Shown: positions 1-11,500 of the stretch, in pieces
Numbering within the stretch: the stretch's first letter is position 1
How the letters are laid out: each line of letters opens with the position of its first letter
Source of the DNA: Monocercomonoides exilis
Lineage: Eukaryota; Preaxostyla; Oxymonadida; Polymastigidae
Direction: 5' to 3'
DNA length: 64,000 bases
NCBI GenBank assembly: GCA_001643675.2
Contig: LSRY02000018.1
Span: 1,178,001 to 1,242,000, forward strand
Position numbers and translations under genes: made by a program
Notes under the pieces: generated by a model
The model's database searches: none
What the model saw: the letters and a program-made list of their open reading frames with translations, nothing else
What the model was told of the DNA's origin: nothing

Positions 1-3000
1 AATTGCTCCTTCGCCTTCTCCTTCTCCTCCATCATCATCATCATCATCTCCATCTGAACTTAATAACTCGTCAAGTGGAGAAGATGAAGAATCAGAATCA
101 GAAGAGGAGGAGGAAGAAGAGGAAGAGGAAGAGGAAGAGGATGATGACATTGGAGATACACTTGAAAAATTGTTAAAGCTCAAAGAAGATGAAGAAGATG
201 TTGAAGAAGAAGAAGAGGAGGAGGAAGAAGAAGAGGAAAGAGAAGATTCATCATCAACATCATCTTCCTCATAATCTCTTTCTCTTTCATCTTCATCCTT
301 TTCATCATCATCATCTTCTTCTTCTTCTCCCTCTTCTGAATTCTCTCCAAAAATTCTTCCTTTCAATCTGCTTCTGCGTTCTCCATTTACCTTCTCTTTC
401 TCTTCTTTTTGTTCTTCATTTGTTTCTTTTCTCATATTTTTCTGTGAAGCTGATAAACTCAAAGAAGAAGAAGAAGAAGAAGTTATTTTATTCGTCTTCG
501 TTGAAACCGTTCCAGAATTTCCCTCAAAGTTGGGCGAAGCCAACTGTCCACTCAACATTTCCTGTTCTTTTTCCTTTGGCAGCTCAACAAGAGACACAAG
601 TTTTGTGTTTGTGCTGTTTTGTGGATGATCATTTTGTCTGAAATATACAGAAGATAAATGAGAGGATGATGATGATGGGGAATGCAATGAAAAAGAAGAA
701 GAAGACAAAGAAGCAGAAGAAGCAAAAGAAGAAGAGGAAGAAGAAGAAGCAGAAGAAGCAGAAGCAGAAGAAGAAAGCGTTGAATCTTTCCCTCCATAAG
801 CCGAGCCCACTGCTGACCCCAGCTTCATATTGAGAGCAATTCTGTTCTGTTTGGCAATCGCCATTTTGTACTCCACCAGCTCATTCCACGTCCTCGTGCC
901 TCTTCTCCTTCTGTTGCTCAGCTCGATCCACGCTGAATCAATAGACTCACTCCATTTTCCTGTAAGAACCATCCCCTGTTGTGAGGAAGAAGAAGAAGAA
1001 GAAGAAGAAGAAGAGCCTTCAGAACGACGAATAGAGTCAGAAATGGATGGATTTATGTCATTTCCTGTGATCTCGATGTTGTTTGAATTAAAATTCATTT
1101 TGATTAGTTTTTCTCCTTCTCCATCTTCTTCTTCTTCCACATCTCCTTCTTCTCCTCTCTCCATCCTCTTTCTCCTCCTCCTCTTCTCCTCCTTCCTCCT
1201 CCTCCTCTCCCTCTCTTCCTCTTTCTCTCTCTCCACTCTCCATCTGTGCAGATCACCTCCCATCTCGATCGTCTTCACAATCGCCTTCTGCAGCAGCAAT
1301 GGATTGCCCATCAGCTGCTCCAATGAATCAACAGTAACTGCCCCCAGCAAAACTCTCTCTCCTTTCCTCTGCGAGCGAACAAGCGGAACATATAGCAGCC
1401 CCATTGCTCTTGCCAGCTGCATTTCTCTTCGGATGTCTCTGACAGTGGAGAACGGGACAAGCGCTATTGTGGTTGTCTTCATCAGGTCTTTCACAGTGAG
1501 TGAGGATGTGGCGGTCAAACGGCGAGGGATCGTGAAGTGCATGGGAGGAGGCAGAGGGCTGGCTGTGCGTGGGATGATTGAGCTTATTGCTTCATCTGAC
1601 TGAGAAAGAACTGAATTTGAATTTGAAAATGAAGTTGAATTCGAATTTGAACCAATTTCATTGGAATTTAAATCAGCTGCATTTTGCCCAAGAACCTTCA
1701 GTGTGTGTTCCTTGTGCCTCATCTCGTCTCTAATTCTCTTCTTTTCCTCTTTCTCCAGCTTCTTCCTCTCCTTTTCCAATCTCTTTCTCTCCTTCTCCTC
1801 CTGCTTCTCAATCTTCGCCTCTATCTTCTCTCTCCACTCCTTCTTCACAAACGGAACTTTGTGCGGCAGTTTCGGCGACAGATACGGAATCCCCCTGAAC
1901 TTCATCAGCATCGTGTACATCGAGTCCGACAGCGCCATCGACGTCAGATAAGCAGCCAGCACGCCCAGCACACAGCTCAAAGACACATTTGCCATGCCAC
2001 TCATCTCAATCACAATCAGTGCAGGAGATATGGTCTGTGTGATGCCTGCCAGAAACGCAGCTGCGCCCACTGCGCCGAAGGGAGACACCTCCTGAAAGAT
2101 GGACGGGAGAGAGAGACGCAGAATCTCTCCTATCAAACGCCCGCCCACTGCTCCAACAACAAGGGAGGGCATCACAACACCAGCTGGCACTGCGATCTGG
2201 AGAGAGAAGGGGAGGATGACAAACTTGATGGCAATGATGAGGAGAAGCGTGGTGATCCCGGCAACTCCGCTGGAAGGGATGGTACCTGATTAGAAAAAAA
2301 AAAAAAAAAAAAAAAAGAGGAAATTTGAAATTGAAGAAAAATAATTTAATTAATTAACACAACGTTAATAAGCGAATGTTCTTATTGAAAAATTACTCTT
2401 TCTCTCTCTATTTATTTTTTCTTTTCCCATCAATGAAAATCATATTCAAACAAAATAATCCCTCCCTTCTCATTTACACCATCCACACCTCCTTTTCTCA
2501 CTCCAAATCCTGCCCATCCGTTCAGAAACGAGTCAGGCAAGGGCTCCACCAGCATGTCCATGAGGAGATAGCCAGAGGCAGTGCCAGCTGAAGCAAAGCC
2601 ACCAAAAGGGATGGTCAGAAGAGCATTGGCAAAGGCGACGAAGAAGACGATGATGTATCGCTTGTTGTACATGGCAAGATGATCAGCCACAATTCGGTAG
2701 ATTCTGCTGAAGAAGGTCTGGTTGGAGGGCTCTGTGGAAGAAGAGGATGGCTTCTTTTTGGGGGAGGAAGAAATGGAAGAATGGGTAGAAGGTGCATGAA
2801 GGGATGAAACAACAGGAATAGAAGAAGAAGAAGAAGAAGATGATGATGATGATGATATTAACTGCCCAGGCATTGAAGGCGAAGTGGAGAGGGAAGGAGG
2901 GGAATAAGGCACGATTGAGACAGCAGCAGTTGCTGACTGTGTAGGCTTCAGATAGGCAACAGCAGGCGGATAGGCAGAAGGAGGCAGAGGAAGTGTGGTG

Positions 3001-4720
3001 GGCGACTCGACACGCGTGACGACTGTTTTGCCTTCGTCAGCGACAGACGAATAGACAACACTGTCACTTATGAGACGGGGCTTTGACCTTCGCTTTTGTT
3101 CTTCTTGGCTCTCCAAGTGATGGAGGGATGTGGGAGAAGAAGAAGATGATGATGAAGAAGATGAAGAAGATGATGAAAATGATTGAGAACAATCACTCAC
3201 CACAAAAACATTCCTTTTTTTGCTTGCATTCGCACTGCCTTTGGCATCTCCTTTTCTCATCATCGCCTCTTCCTCTGGAATGTCCTCATTGTCCACAATC
3301 TCAAACTCCCTCTCGTTCGCATCCATCGAAAACCTCACCTCCATTCTGGCCCCCGAAAACGCAGCAGCGACCTGCGTGGGGAAGTCGAGTGATGTGCCTT
3401 CTTTGTTCTTCTTGTTCGTCTGCTCAAAGCGGCGGAACATGTGTGCCGTGCGCTTTGTCAGCTGGATCAGGCACACAGACAGCACCCCCATCACCACGCC
3501 CACACACAGAAACGCCAGCAGCTCCAGCAGCGACGGCGACGACGGGTTGGTGGGCTCCTGGCCGAGCGGGGAATAGTCGAACTGCTTGAAGATGGTGAAG
3601 ATAAGCCCTGCAAACCCTGAGGCGAAGAACGTGGAGCCGTAGTTCTTTGTCAGGAACAGGTCGGACGTAACCTCAATGGAGAAGAGCACCCCGCCGATCG
3701 GCGCGTAGCACGTTGCAGCCATCCCAACAGCCACAGCAAAGGACAGCCTATTCCGCTTCAGCGACTCTGTCTCTAGGAAGGAGTTGAAGCAAGGCAGATA
3801 CTTCATCAGAAGATATCCAATGATAAATGAAACAGAAGTCATGGGCCCCACACGACCAACGTAAAGCCCTGCGCCCAGCGCCATCATACATCCGAATAAT
3901 TTCGACATTGCTGTTCGAAACGTCAAATACTGAGGAAAATCAACGCCATTCAATATCGCTTTGATTTCAGGAATCCCCGACCCAGAACCAGCTCTGGGAG
4001 ACAAAGTTGCAGTTGTTATCGATGAAAGGATTCCAAGCACTAAACTATAAGCAAGATGTATCGGGATTTTCCATCCAAAATTGTCAAATAAGTTGTAAGT
4101 GTACTGTTTAAGTTGTCGAAAAGGAACATTCGTCACCCAATCCTGAAAGAAAGAAAGTGTTGTTGCAATAATTGACATAAGTACAATGTAAGCAGCAACT
4201 TGAAGAAATGAGTATCTTCCAAAGCATGAAACACAGCAAGAGCAACATTGGTTTTTAACTGCTTTTTTTCTTGATCTTGCAAATTCTTTTTGTGTTGTTT
4301 GAGAAATAAAAGGAGAAATAGGCATTTTCATATTAAGATTTTGCTTGAGTTTTACGTATTCTTCTGCAAATCGAAAGTATGCCCTGCTATCCTGATCATC
4401 TCGAATACGATGCTTTTCGAGTACTTTTCTTCGATGAGAAAATGTAGCAAAATCCTCTGGAAGAAATGATGATAGAATCGGTATGTCCAAGCACATGGCA
4501 CCAACAACAGCATCGTTCGATTGCTTCGCAGCTTCAACACTCCTAAATAACAAATTTTTAAAATAATATTTGAAAAATATGATATTGGAAAGCGATTATA
4601 AAATGTTAAACACATACATATAATATCTTTGCGCTCCAGCAAATATTAATTGAAGAACTTTTTTAGAATTTTCAAAATTGATATGGTTATGGTTATGATC
4701 GATAAATATTTCTGGTATGT
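1..4720 (-). CDS. ClC-type voltage-gated chloride channel (3' end beyond window, 5' end unresolved)
   Basis: Membrane chloride channel of the ClC family. The exons read on the minus strand are about 4,720-4,618, 4,542 to about 2,489, and 2,285 to the window start. The introns are 4,543-4,617 (GTATGT..TTTAG) and 2,286 to about 2,488 (ending CTAATCAG, with a 24-A tract on the plus strand). Visible motifs in order are GSGIPE (near 3,985), GRVGP (near 3,860), GGVLFSIEVTSDLF (near 3,690), a roughly 250-residue Ser-rich loop, and in the last exon AGVVMPSLVVGAVGGR, the counterpart of the family GxFxP motif. A coiled, Lys/Glu-rich stretch and a CBS-like segment (about 1,230-1,520) follow, then a long Ser/Glu tail that stays open to base 1. 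Both glutamates that mark proton-coupled exchangers are valine here, so a channel is likelier than an antiporter. No clear start codon was found upstream of 4,720. Confidence 0.9.
2294..2317. repeat. 24-bp poly-A tract in ClC intron
   Basis: A run of 24 A on the plus strand is a polypyrimidine (T) tract on the coding strand, just upstream of the CTAATCAG acceptor of the second ClC intron. Confidence 0.9.
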
Positions 4721-5136
4721 TAGAAAAATGTTTGTCATAAAATATCCGAAAAATGTGCAAAGTCGGATTTTAATTAGTACCCAGTAAACATGTGTTACAG
4801 ATTGAAAATTTTTGCCGTGTCCGTCAGTAATTAAAAATCCACGTCAGTGTTGGTATTTAAAAATAATAAATTTATTTTCTCTGATTTTTGGACTTTTCGT
4901 AATATATGTCTAAATTTTTTTGAAAAGTTCCTTTAGTTTAATTTTCAAATAAAATAAAAATTTCATATTTCGATCATATTTCTGTTCACTCTTACGAAAC
5001 TTCACTAAAATGGAAGAATAAACATTATTAATATTTAGCTTTCATGACATTGAAATTTGGAAAGTTGGAACAGAAATGTGATCGAAATATGAAATTTATA
5101 TCTTATTAGAAAATAAAACAAAAGGAACTTTTCAAA
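4721..5136. other. AT-rich upstream region of the ClC gene with a short inverted repeat
   Basis: No supportable gene. An imperfect inverted repeat has arms at 4,913-4,987 and 5,068-5,141 with about 80 bp between. The arms share a TTTTTGAAAAGTT-type end and a central TTTCATATTTCGATCA block, in the manner of a small foldback element. The left arm resembles sequence flanking the centre of the giant palindrome (39,770-39,830). Confidence 0.55.
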
Positions 5137-5716
5137 AAAATAATATTATTATTACAAGGTTGTATGCTAAATTTTTCTGAAAATTAATTCTTCAAAAGAA
5201 AGATCTGAATATTTAAAGTTTTATTTTTTTTGATCAATGTTTTGCTCGCTTTTCCAGGAGTTTTTGAAACCGAATGTTTTGCTTGTTTGTATTGTTTTTA
5301 AACCTTTCTTTTTAACATTTTTGGTTATTTTATAACTTGAGAAACTCCTTTTTTTTAATAGTTTTCACACATCACCTGTTTTTTGAAAAACTGAAATTTA
5401 TAAGAAATATGTTGTTATTTTTTGAATTAATCATGCGTGCATGATTAACAATTAAGAATTGTAAATATTCGTGGGGAAAATAATTTATACAATATATTTT
5501 TCTCAGTAAATTAAAATTTTGAAATTGTGTTTTCGCGTTTTTCTTTTTATGCACATTATATGGGTCATTCTTTTTGAAAAGTTGCAAATTTTAAATACTA
5601 GGATATTAAAAAATTGTTCCTTATTTGGGTATTTTTTTTTGAAAAGTCACAAAATATTAATTGATCTGAAAATCAGATCACAAATGATCAGAAAATGTTG
5701 ATCATTCCGTTACCAT
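5137..5716 (+). repeat. Long inverted repeat, left copy (pairs with 17,312-17,887)
   Basis: About 575 bp is repeated nearly exactly in reverse orientation at 17,312-17,887. Both copies carry the same accidental short ORFs on the same relative strands. Similarity starts at AAATAATATTATTATTACAAGG and stops at GATCATTCCGTTACCA; sequence diverges at once on both sides. The repeat is AT-rich and non-coding. It contains two related units ending in TTTTTGAAAAGTTGCAAAT and TTTTTGAAAAGTCACAAAAT. It could be the terminal repeat of a 12.7-kb element or one copy of a dispersed repeat. Confidence 0.85.
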
Positions 5717-6290
5717 TATATATTGCTGAATGTTATTCTATTGAGTTTTGTCACCCTATCCCCAAATATTGCGATTTAATAAAATAGATTTCAAATACCC
5801 AATTTACTATTGTTACACTTTTATTATTTAAATGTTTTTTTCTTGTTTTTTGAAGTCACAGAAAAATTTATTTATATTTCTATGTTTTCATTTCAACTGT
5901 TTAAATCTATGTTTTAATTTTTCGAATGGAGACTTCATTTTAAATATGTTCATTTGTTGAAAAACAGATAGATTTTAACTTGCTTTTATTTGAGAAATTT
6001 GAAAAGAAATTATTAAACAGGAAAATTTCATCGAAACAATCCTTGTTGTTATTAAAAGAAATACAAAAGGTTGTTAATATTGAACAGTTTTTAATGTTAT
6101 AACAAATAAATAAAAAACAACATATTATTTCTGATATCAAATGTCCTTTTATAAAAATTCAAAACAAAAATGGTATATCAAATCTTGAATCAAATCATGA
6201 ATCATATCTTTAATAGATGCCAATTGCTCATTTGCTTTTTTGCTCATCTATATCTTCAAATTTCAACTCAACTTTTGAAAAAACCTTGTT
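5717..6290. other. AT-rich intergenic stretch
   Basis: Low-complexity AT-rich DNA with short chance ORFs only. No motif, RNA gene or repeat was recognised. Confidence 0.6.
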
Positions 6291-6299
6291 TCATCCTTT

Positions 6300-7530
6300 T
6301 CCCATGGATCGAGAACTGTATGCTTTTGTTGCTGGTTGACCATTCAGAAAAAAATGAAAATGTTGTGTTTGTATCACAGGTGGAGCTGCCTGATGACATG
6401 ATGGGAAATGTCTCATCAAACTTCTTGTAGCGTTGGAAGCGAAGCAGCCGTCTCTTCGCCCAGCGCCTTCGTCTTCTTCGTCTTCTTCAACTGGAGCAGC
6501 GCGCAGATCAACTTCGCCATTCCGGAAGCGAAGAAGCGAAGAGAAGAAGGCGACAGGAGATGTTAACTTATCAGCATTTTCATCTTCATATTCATATTCA
6601 TCATCAGCACCTGCGATTGACCCTTCGGATGCCTTGGCAGAGGCAGAGTCAAACACGTCAGCGGGAGCGATGGACGACATTGAGAGGAGGCTGCGGATTG
6701 TGGTGCCAGAGGCAGCTGGGGTGTATGGGCGGCACATGCCGCTGTCGCTGCAGCTGCTGCTGTCGTAACGGGCGCTGCCGACGCTGCGGGGATATGTTGT
6801 GGCGCGGCTGGCTGTGCTGTATAAGTGTGTTGTGTGTGCGTGCTTTGTGGCACCTTTGGAGATGCTTTCGATTCCTCCGGTATACCCGCTTTTATCGCTT
6901 GCAGCGTTGGTTGGAACGAAGTTGGGGAGCAAGATGATATTTGTGGCAGCAGATGTGAATGCGTTCATGTCGATGTACGATCTGTTTGACCCGTCGTGGC
7001 AGGAATCGTTATCTTTTCAGCTGAAATATTTGGTGGTGAAACTGGACGATTTAGTGACGGGGAGATGTGCAGCAATGTTTGAAAAGGGGAAGAGCTGAAG
7101 AACAAGTAGGAAGACCTGCAGAGGACAAAGGCGAATGCTGTGTAGACGCTTTGCAAGACGGGCAGGAAGTTCGAGGCGCAGGTGGCGGAGCTGGCTGGGG
7201 AGAAGGAGGGGCTGGGGCGGTAGATCTGGGAGCTGAAGGAGCAGCACGAGGAGGCGAAGCAGGAGATGAAGAAGCGGTATTCGGAGTTCGTCATGCTGCT
7301 GCAGAAGATCCTGGACAAAGAGCGGATATCGAAGCCTTCGAGCGTACAGGTGGAGCAGCTGCAGGAGAAGGACAAGATCATCCGGATGCGGGAGAGGAAG
7401 ATTCTGCAGATGAGCGAGAAGCACATCGCAGAGGTGAAGGAGCTGCAGGAGCATTTGGTTGCGACGAAGGAGAAGGTCGAATTTATTGATGAAGGGATTG
7501 AGAACGTAAAGAGGCAACAGAAGCAGTAGA
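6300..7530 (+). pseudogene. Decayed gene with coiled-coil C-terminal part (paralogue at 20.9-22.9 kb)
   Basis: Protein-like sequence is spread over three forward frames with internal stops. One block reads DDIERRLRIVVPEAAG (about 6,674-6,722). A second runs 6,799-7,098 and ends near LDDLVTGRCAAMFE. From about 7,160 to 7,528 one frame, broken by a single TAG near 7,224, encodes a heptad-rich coiled coil (ELKEQHEEAKQEMKKRYSEF and following, to KRQQKQ). The same DDIERRLRIVVPEAA and LDD..GRCAA blocks recur at 20,990-21,050 and 21,980-22,020, so the two are paralogues. GC content is higher than in the surrounding DNA, as expected of former coding sequence. No domain family was recognised. Confidence 0.6.
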
Positions 7531-7559
7531 GTCGGGTGGTAAATGTGGATGGCAAGCGG

Positions 7560-9600
7560 AAAATGATGTATTGGTGGTAACGCTTGCTACGCCTTCATCA
7601 TTGGCCTCAGCTGAAAGAGTGATGATTCCGTTTTCTTCTTTGTTGATTCTGCCTTCTGGGTTTCGTAAAAACTCAAATGAGAAGCTTGCAGTAAGCATCG
7701 GGGATTGCCGCGTTGCAAAGCTATTACCAAACTTGAACAGGAAGGTGGTTGCAGTGAAAATGGGGAACGCGGTGAGTGTTGTGGGAGAAGCAAACAGCGG
7801 TGTGTGTGTGTGTGTGTGTGTGGTGGTGGTGGGGGGGGAAATGAGGTGGAAGTTAAGGAACGAGACCTGGAATCAGAGAAAGATATGAAAAGAATGGTGC
7901 TGTCGAAAGTGCAGGAAAAGACGATACACATGCAGAAGGCACTGTTCAACAGATGAATGAGAGCTGCGGACGGAGCTTGTGTAATAGAAGTTGGAGCAGA
8001 AGAAAAAGAAGGAGTTGTACGAAGAGACGATGGAGCATCAGATGAGAACGGTTTCTTGGTCACTTAGGCAAGTTGATCACGACACGGCGCAAGAGCTTTG
8101 GGTACTGATCACTTTGCAGTTGTCTGTGCAGATGAAGCGTTTGTTGAATCCGCTGAAAATAGGGCTGAAGTCGTCGCTTGTGTTGACGCTTACGTTGATT
8201 CTAGGGATATTCGGAGACAAGATCGCAACAGACTTGGAAGATGGAATCGCTGTGTTTGTGAGAGTGGTGGTTCCGAGGCAGTAGTTTGGGGATTATGTAT
8301 TCATGTGTCTGAGGGTTAGGCACGTAGAGCAGAAGAAGAGCGAGGCCGCACAATTAAAGATGATCAAAGTCGTGGAGCTGTTACAAAAGGACTTTGCAGA
8401 TGTGTTGTTGCTAGGGAAGCTTGTGCGGGAGGAGAGCAAAGGAGACAAGTTGTGGTTTTCATGACAACTGCAAAGTGCTATTTGATAGTTTTCAGTTGAA
8501 TCCACTTGCAGAAGAGAGCTAGATCTTCCTAATGACTTTGGACAGGATGTTTCGGAAGAAAATCAATACAGTGGTTAAAGAGGCTTCGGAGTAGAAAATC
8601 GAGATGTTATTTTGGGGGAGTTTGAGGGATTTTTTTCGGAGAAGGGAGAGGCAGACTCGTCTGTGTTTCTGAGGTCTTTGAAGAACTTCAACCAAGCGGA
8701 AGCAATGAAGTTGAAAAAAGGACGCGATTATGGCGCTGCACGATGCAATACGTAGCTGCGATCCATTGACTTTTTCATCATCATCATTTCACGAAGCTTG
8801 GTGAGGGATCACTTATTCGAACAGGAGTCTCTTTTGTGAGAGAGCATTCCGCAGATGCAGCACGCGCTGTTGTTGCGGATCTTTCGGGATGTGTACATGC
8901 TGTCTTGGTGCTGTTTGCCATTATATGTGTCGATGCTGGAGGCGTGATATCGCAATTACTTCTTCACGCTGTTACTGAAGCAACAATATAAATTTAATTC
9001 CTCCGAAATTTGAGCATATCTGTATCAATCTGAGAAAAGTACGGTAAAGAAGGCAGTTAGCCTGCATTCTGCTCTGTTGAAGATGGCTCTTAATGGCCAG
9101 GCGCTGGTGATTTCGAGACATCAACAGTGGCAAGGGCAGGGGCGGGGGTGGAGGTGGTTCAGAAACGGCAGATGGAGTCAACGCAGTGGGCTATGTGGAA
9201 GACAGAAGGGCAGCTGGCACTGTTGTAGATGGATGGGTTGGTTGTGGAGTTGGTGGAACTGCAGATGAAAAGAACGAGGTGGAAAAGGCGATCAGCTTTG
9301 TGTTGCCGCTGTGTGATGGCAGCATGAAGAGCTGTGTCACAAGGCTATGGAACGGCAGAGGGAGATCGGAAGAGTCAATGCATTGTCAAGAATCATCATC
9401 TTTCTCTTCCTTCTTTTCCTTCCTCTTCCTCTTCCTCTGCTTCCTCTGCTTCCTCTGCTTCCTCTTTCTTCTTGTCGCATTCATTTCCTTTCAAAAGCTT
9501 TTGAAAGAAACAAATATACAGTCACATTGAAAATGCAACATTTGTTTTTTGTCATATTTCTGAGCAAAACGCGCGAAAAGAAGTTGAAGAAGTCGAAATG
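7560..9600 (+). pseudogene. Continuation of decayed coding region, unrecognised
   Basis: Still GC-richer than true intergenic DNA, with fragments such as an open stretch at 7,991-8,284 and then coding-like text broken by TGA and TAG at short intervals. A (GT)n/(GGT)n microsatellite lies at about 7,799-7,835 and a CTTCCT-type tract at about 9,397-9,470. No continuous frame and no recognisable family. This may be the 3' part of the pseudogene that begins near 6,300 or a separate dead gene. Confidence 0.4.
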
Positions 9601-9676
9601 AAAAAGAAGGAGGGTGTAAACCTATAATAGAAGAGGCTGTTTTCGTATTCATTGAGGAGTTGTTAATTGAGGAGAT

Positions 9677-10500
9677 CTAAATAGAAATTGTTCCTGAATT
9701 CGAACCATGAATCGCAATGATGCAACCTTCAGACAGCTTCACGCCATCAGCATCAATTCCATTCAGCACAACACTTCCACATTTTCCAATCTCAAATATA
9801 TCTGTTGTCGATTTGATTTGTTTCAGTTTCACATTTGTAATATAAATCTCATCTCCTTTAAGGAAAAATGAAGGCTTCTTGAAGGAAAGGAGTGACATTG
9901 AGCATTGTCAACATGAAAATTTCCACTTTCAATGCTCAATAATGATGAATTGAGAACATCAGGTTGATTGTTACTTGATTCACAGTAAAAAGATACTCGG
10001 CAAATGAAAGAGAAAGTTGTCCATTTGTTTCAAAAATAATGGAACTGCCTGAATAAGAAAACAACTTACATATGAGAAATTATACACTCTCAATCTGGAC
10101 TTTCTGTGAGGTTGTGATAAAGATCCCTTCATCTTTAGAAATTGTTGAATTCAGATATACAAAAGCGGCTGAAGGAGATGCTAGCGAGTGCATGCTGACA
10201 TTATGTGCACTGCATTCCCCAACAATAACTGTCTCCTTTGAGATCAACAGTTGTGAGCACAGATATAGAATAATGTGTTGCTCTGCAATGCTCAATGAGT
10301 GGCATGATGTGTCCAACTCTCCACATTGCTTGCTATCTTCGTAAATGTCTGCAACTGAAGATATCAATATCGTTTCGCTCATGTATTTTACGACCCTCAG
10401 CAGAAGATCCTCTTCCCCCACAAATAAACCTGTTGAACATCCCCACATTGTCAGCTCCTTTACAAATGGTGCTCTGAAATCTGCAGCAAATTTTCCAAGC
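9677..10500 (-). pseudogene. Relic of a beta-helix surface protein (minus strand)
   Basis: Two minus-strand open pieces (9,898-9,677 and 10,448-10,080) contain text typical of the ectodomain of the giant proteins in the palindrome, such as IGKCGSVVLNGIDADGVKL (the giant protein has IEIGKCGSLMATEVVLKDIE) and VIVGECSAHNVSMHSL. They are separated by stops and frame changes and have no signal peptide, membrane helix or kinase part. They are best read as fragments of a dead paralogue. Confidence 0.55.
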
Positions 10501-10834
10501 TAAAAAAATAGAAATTTAACATTTTAATAGAATAATATAGCATTTAAATGAAAGATAGATAAAAACCGTTTGATTTGTGTGTTTAACATCTTTATCAAAC
10601 TTGTGGGAGGATTCTTTGCATTAATTGAAATTCCAGCCGCATTCTGTGCAATGAAAAATTATTATCAAATAAAAATTTGATTCATTAACGAATCTCAATT
10701 TTTAACTGGAAAAAGAATCCATACAAACTATGAACATTTTATATATCAGCAGTTACAGAATAGTTTAAGCAAATAAAACAATAATTCATAGCAAAATTGA
10801 AATTTAAATTTTGATAAGAAAACGGAAACATAAT

Positions 10835-10951
10835 TTATTGTTTAAATAGTTTTTTGAAAAGAAGAATTTCACAATTATCAAACAAACTTTTCCATGAAAG
10901 TTTGTTTGATAATTGTGAAATTCTTCTTTTCAAAAAATTATTAAACAATAA
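10835..10951. repeat. 55-bp-arm perfect foldback hairpin
   Basis: The left arm 10,835-10,890 and right arm 10,897-10,951 are reverse complements with about three mismatches near the outer end and a 6-nt loop (TCCATG). It lies in AT-rich non-coding DNA between two beta-helix relics. Confidence 0.9.
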
Positions 10952-11500
10952 AGAAATTTGAATATTATTTTTGATCAAAGCAAAAAATGTTTATAGAGCT
11001 TTTACTATGCTTATTTTTATTTTATAAAAAACATGTTCAATAGCACTATTGAGAAGCACAATACTGCACAATTTTTTTGGTTGTGAAATGAACTGTCAGA
11101 GTTTATTTCAACATATACAAGAATAATTCTTATTATCATATTACAAGTGAAATTGCGTATATTTTTACAAAACGAACATACCAGAAAATGCAAAATTTCT
11201 GAATTTTGTTCCCATAGTGAAGTGACAGCAGTTATTTAAGGAGTGATAGTGTTTTTGGATCAAGAAACAGTATAATACAGCCAGGGAGAAAAAACCTTCT
11301 TGATACGGGAGAACTTTTATTTTTGTGGTATAAGCGGGAAACACACACCCACAAGAATCTGAGAGTATTATTGCCGCTTCTACACATGGTGCATCAATCA
11401 ATATTCGTTATTGTTTATTTGACTGAATAAGCGCAATTGAAAATGAAGAGCTCATTCATGGAGGAGATTTCAATTTATCAAATTTGGAAAAAAACTAATA

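Noticed and set aside
189-1951. Plus-strand ORFs over the first 2 kb
   Set aside because: They are shadows of the ClC C-terminal region, whose minus-strand frame is open to base 1 and shows a CBS-like segment and Ser/Glu tails.
5372-5701. Pair of overlapping small ORFs with exact twins at 17,324-17,653
   Set aside because: The twins exist only because the DNA is part of the long inverted repeat. Both strands are AT-rich with no codon bias and no family.
9397-9470. Leu/Phe-rich segment that looks like a membrane helix
   Set aside because: It is translation of a CTTCCT simple repeat in a decayed region.
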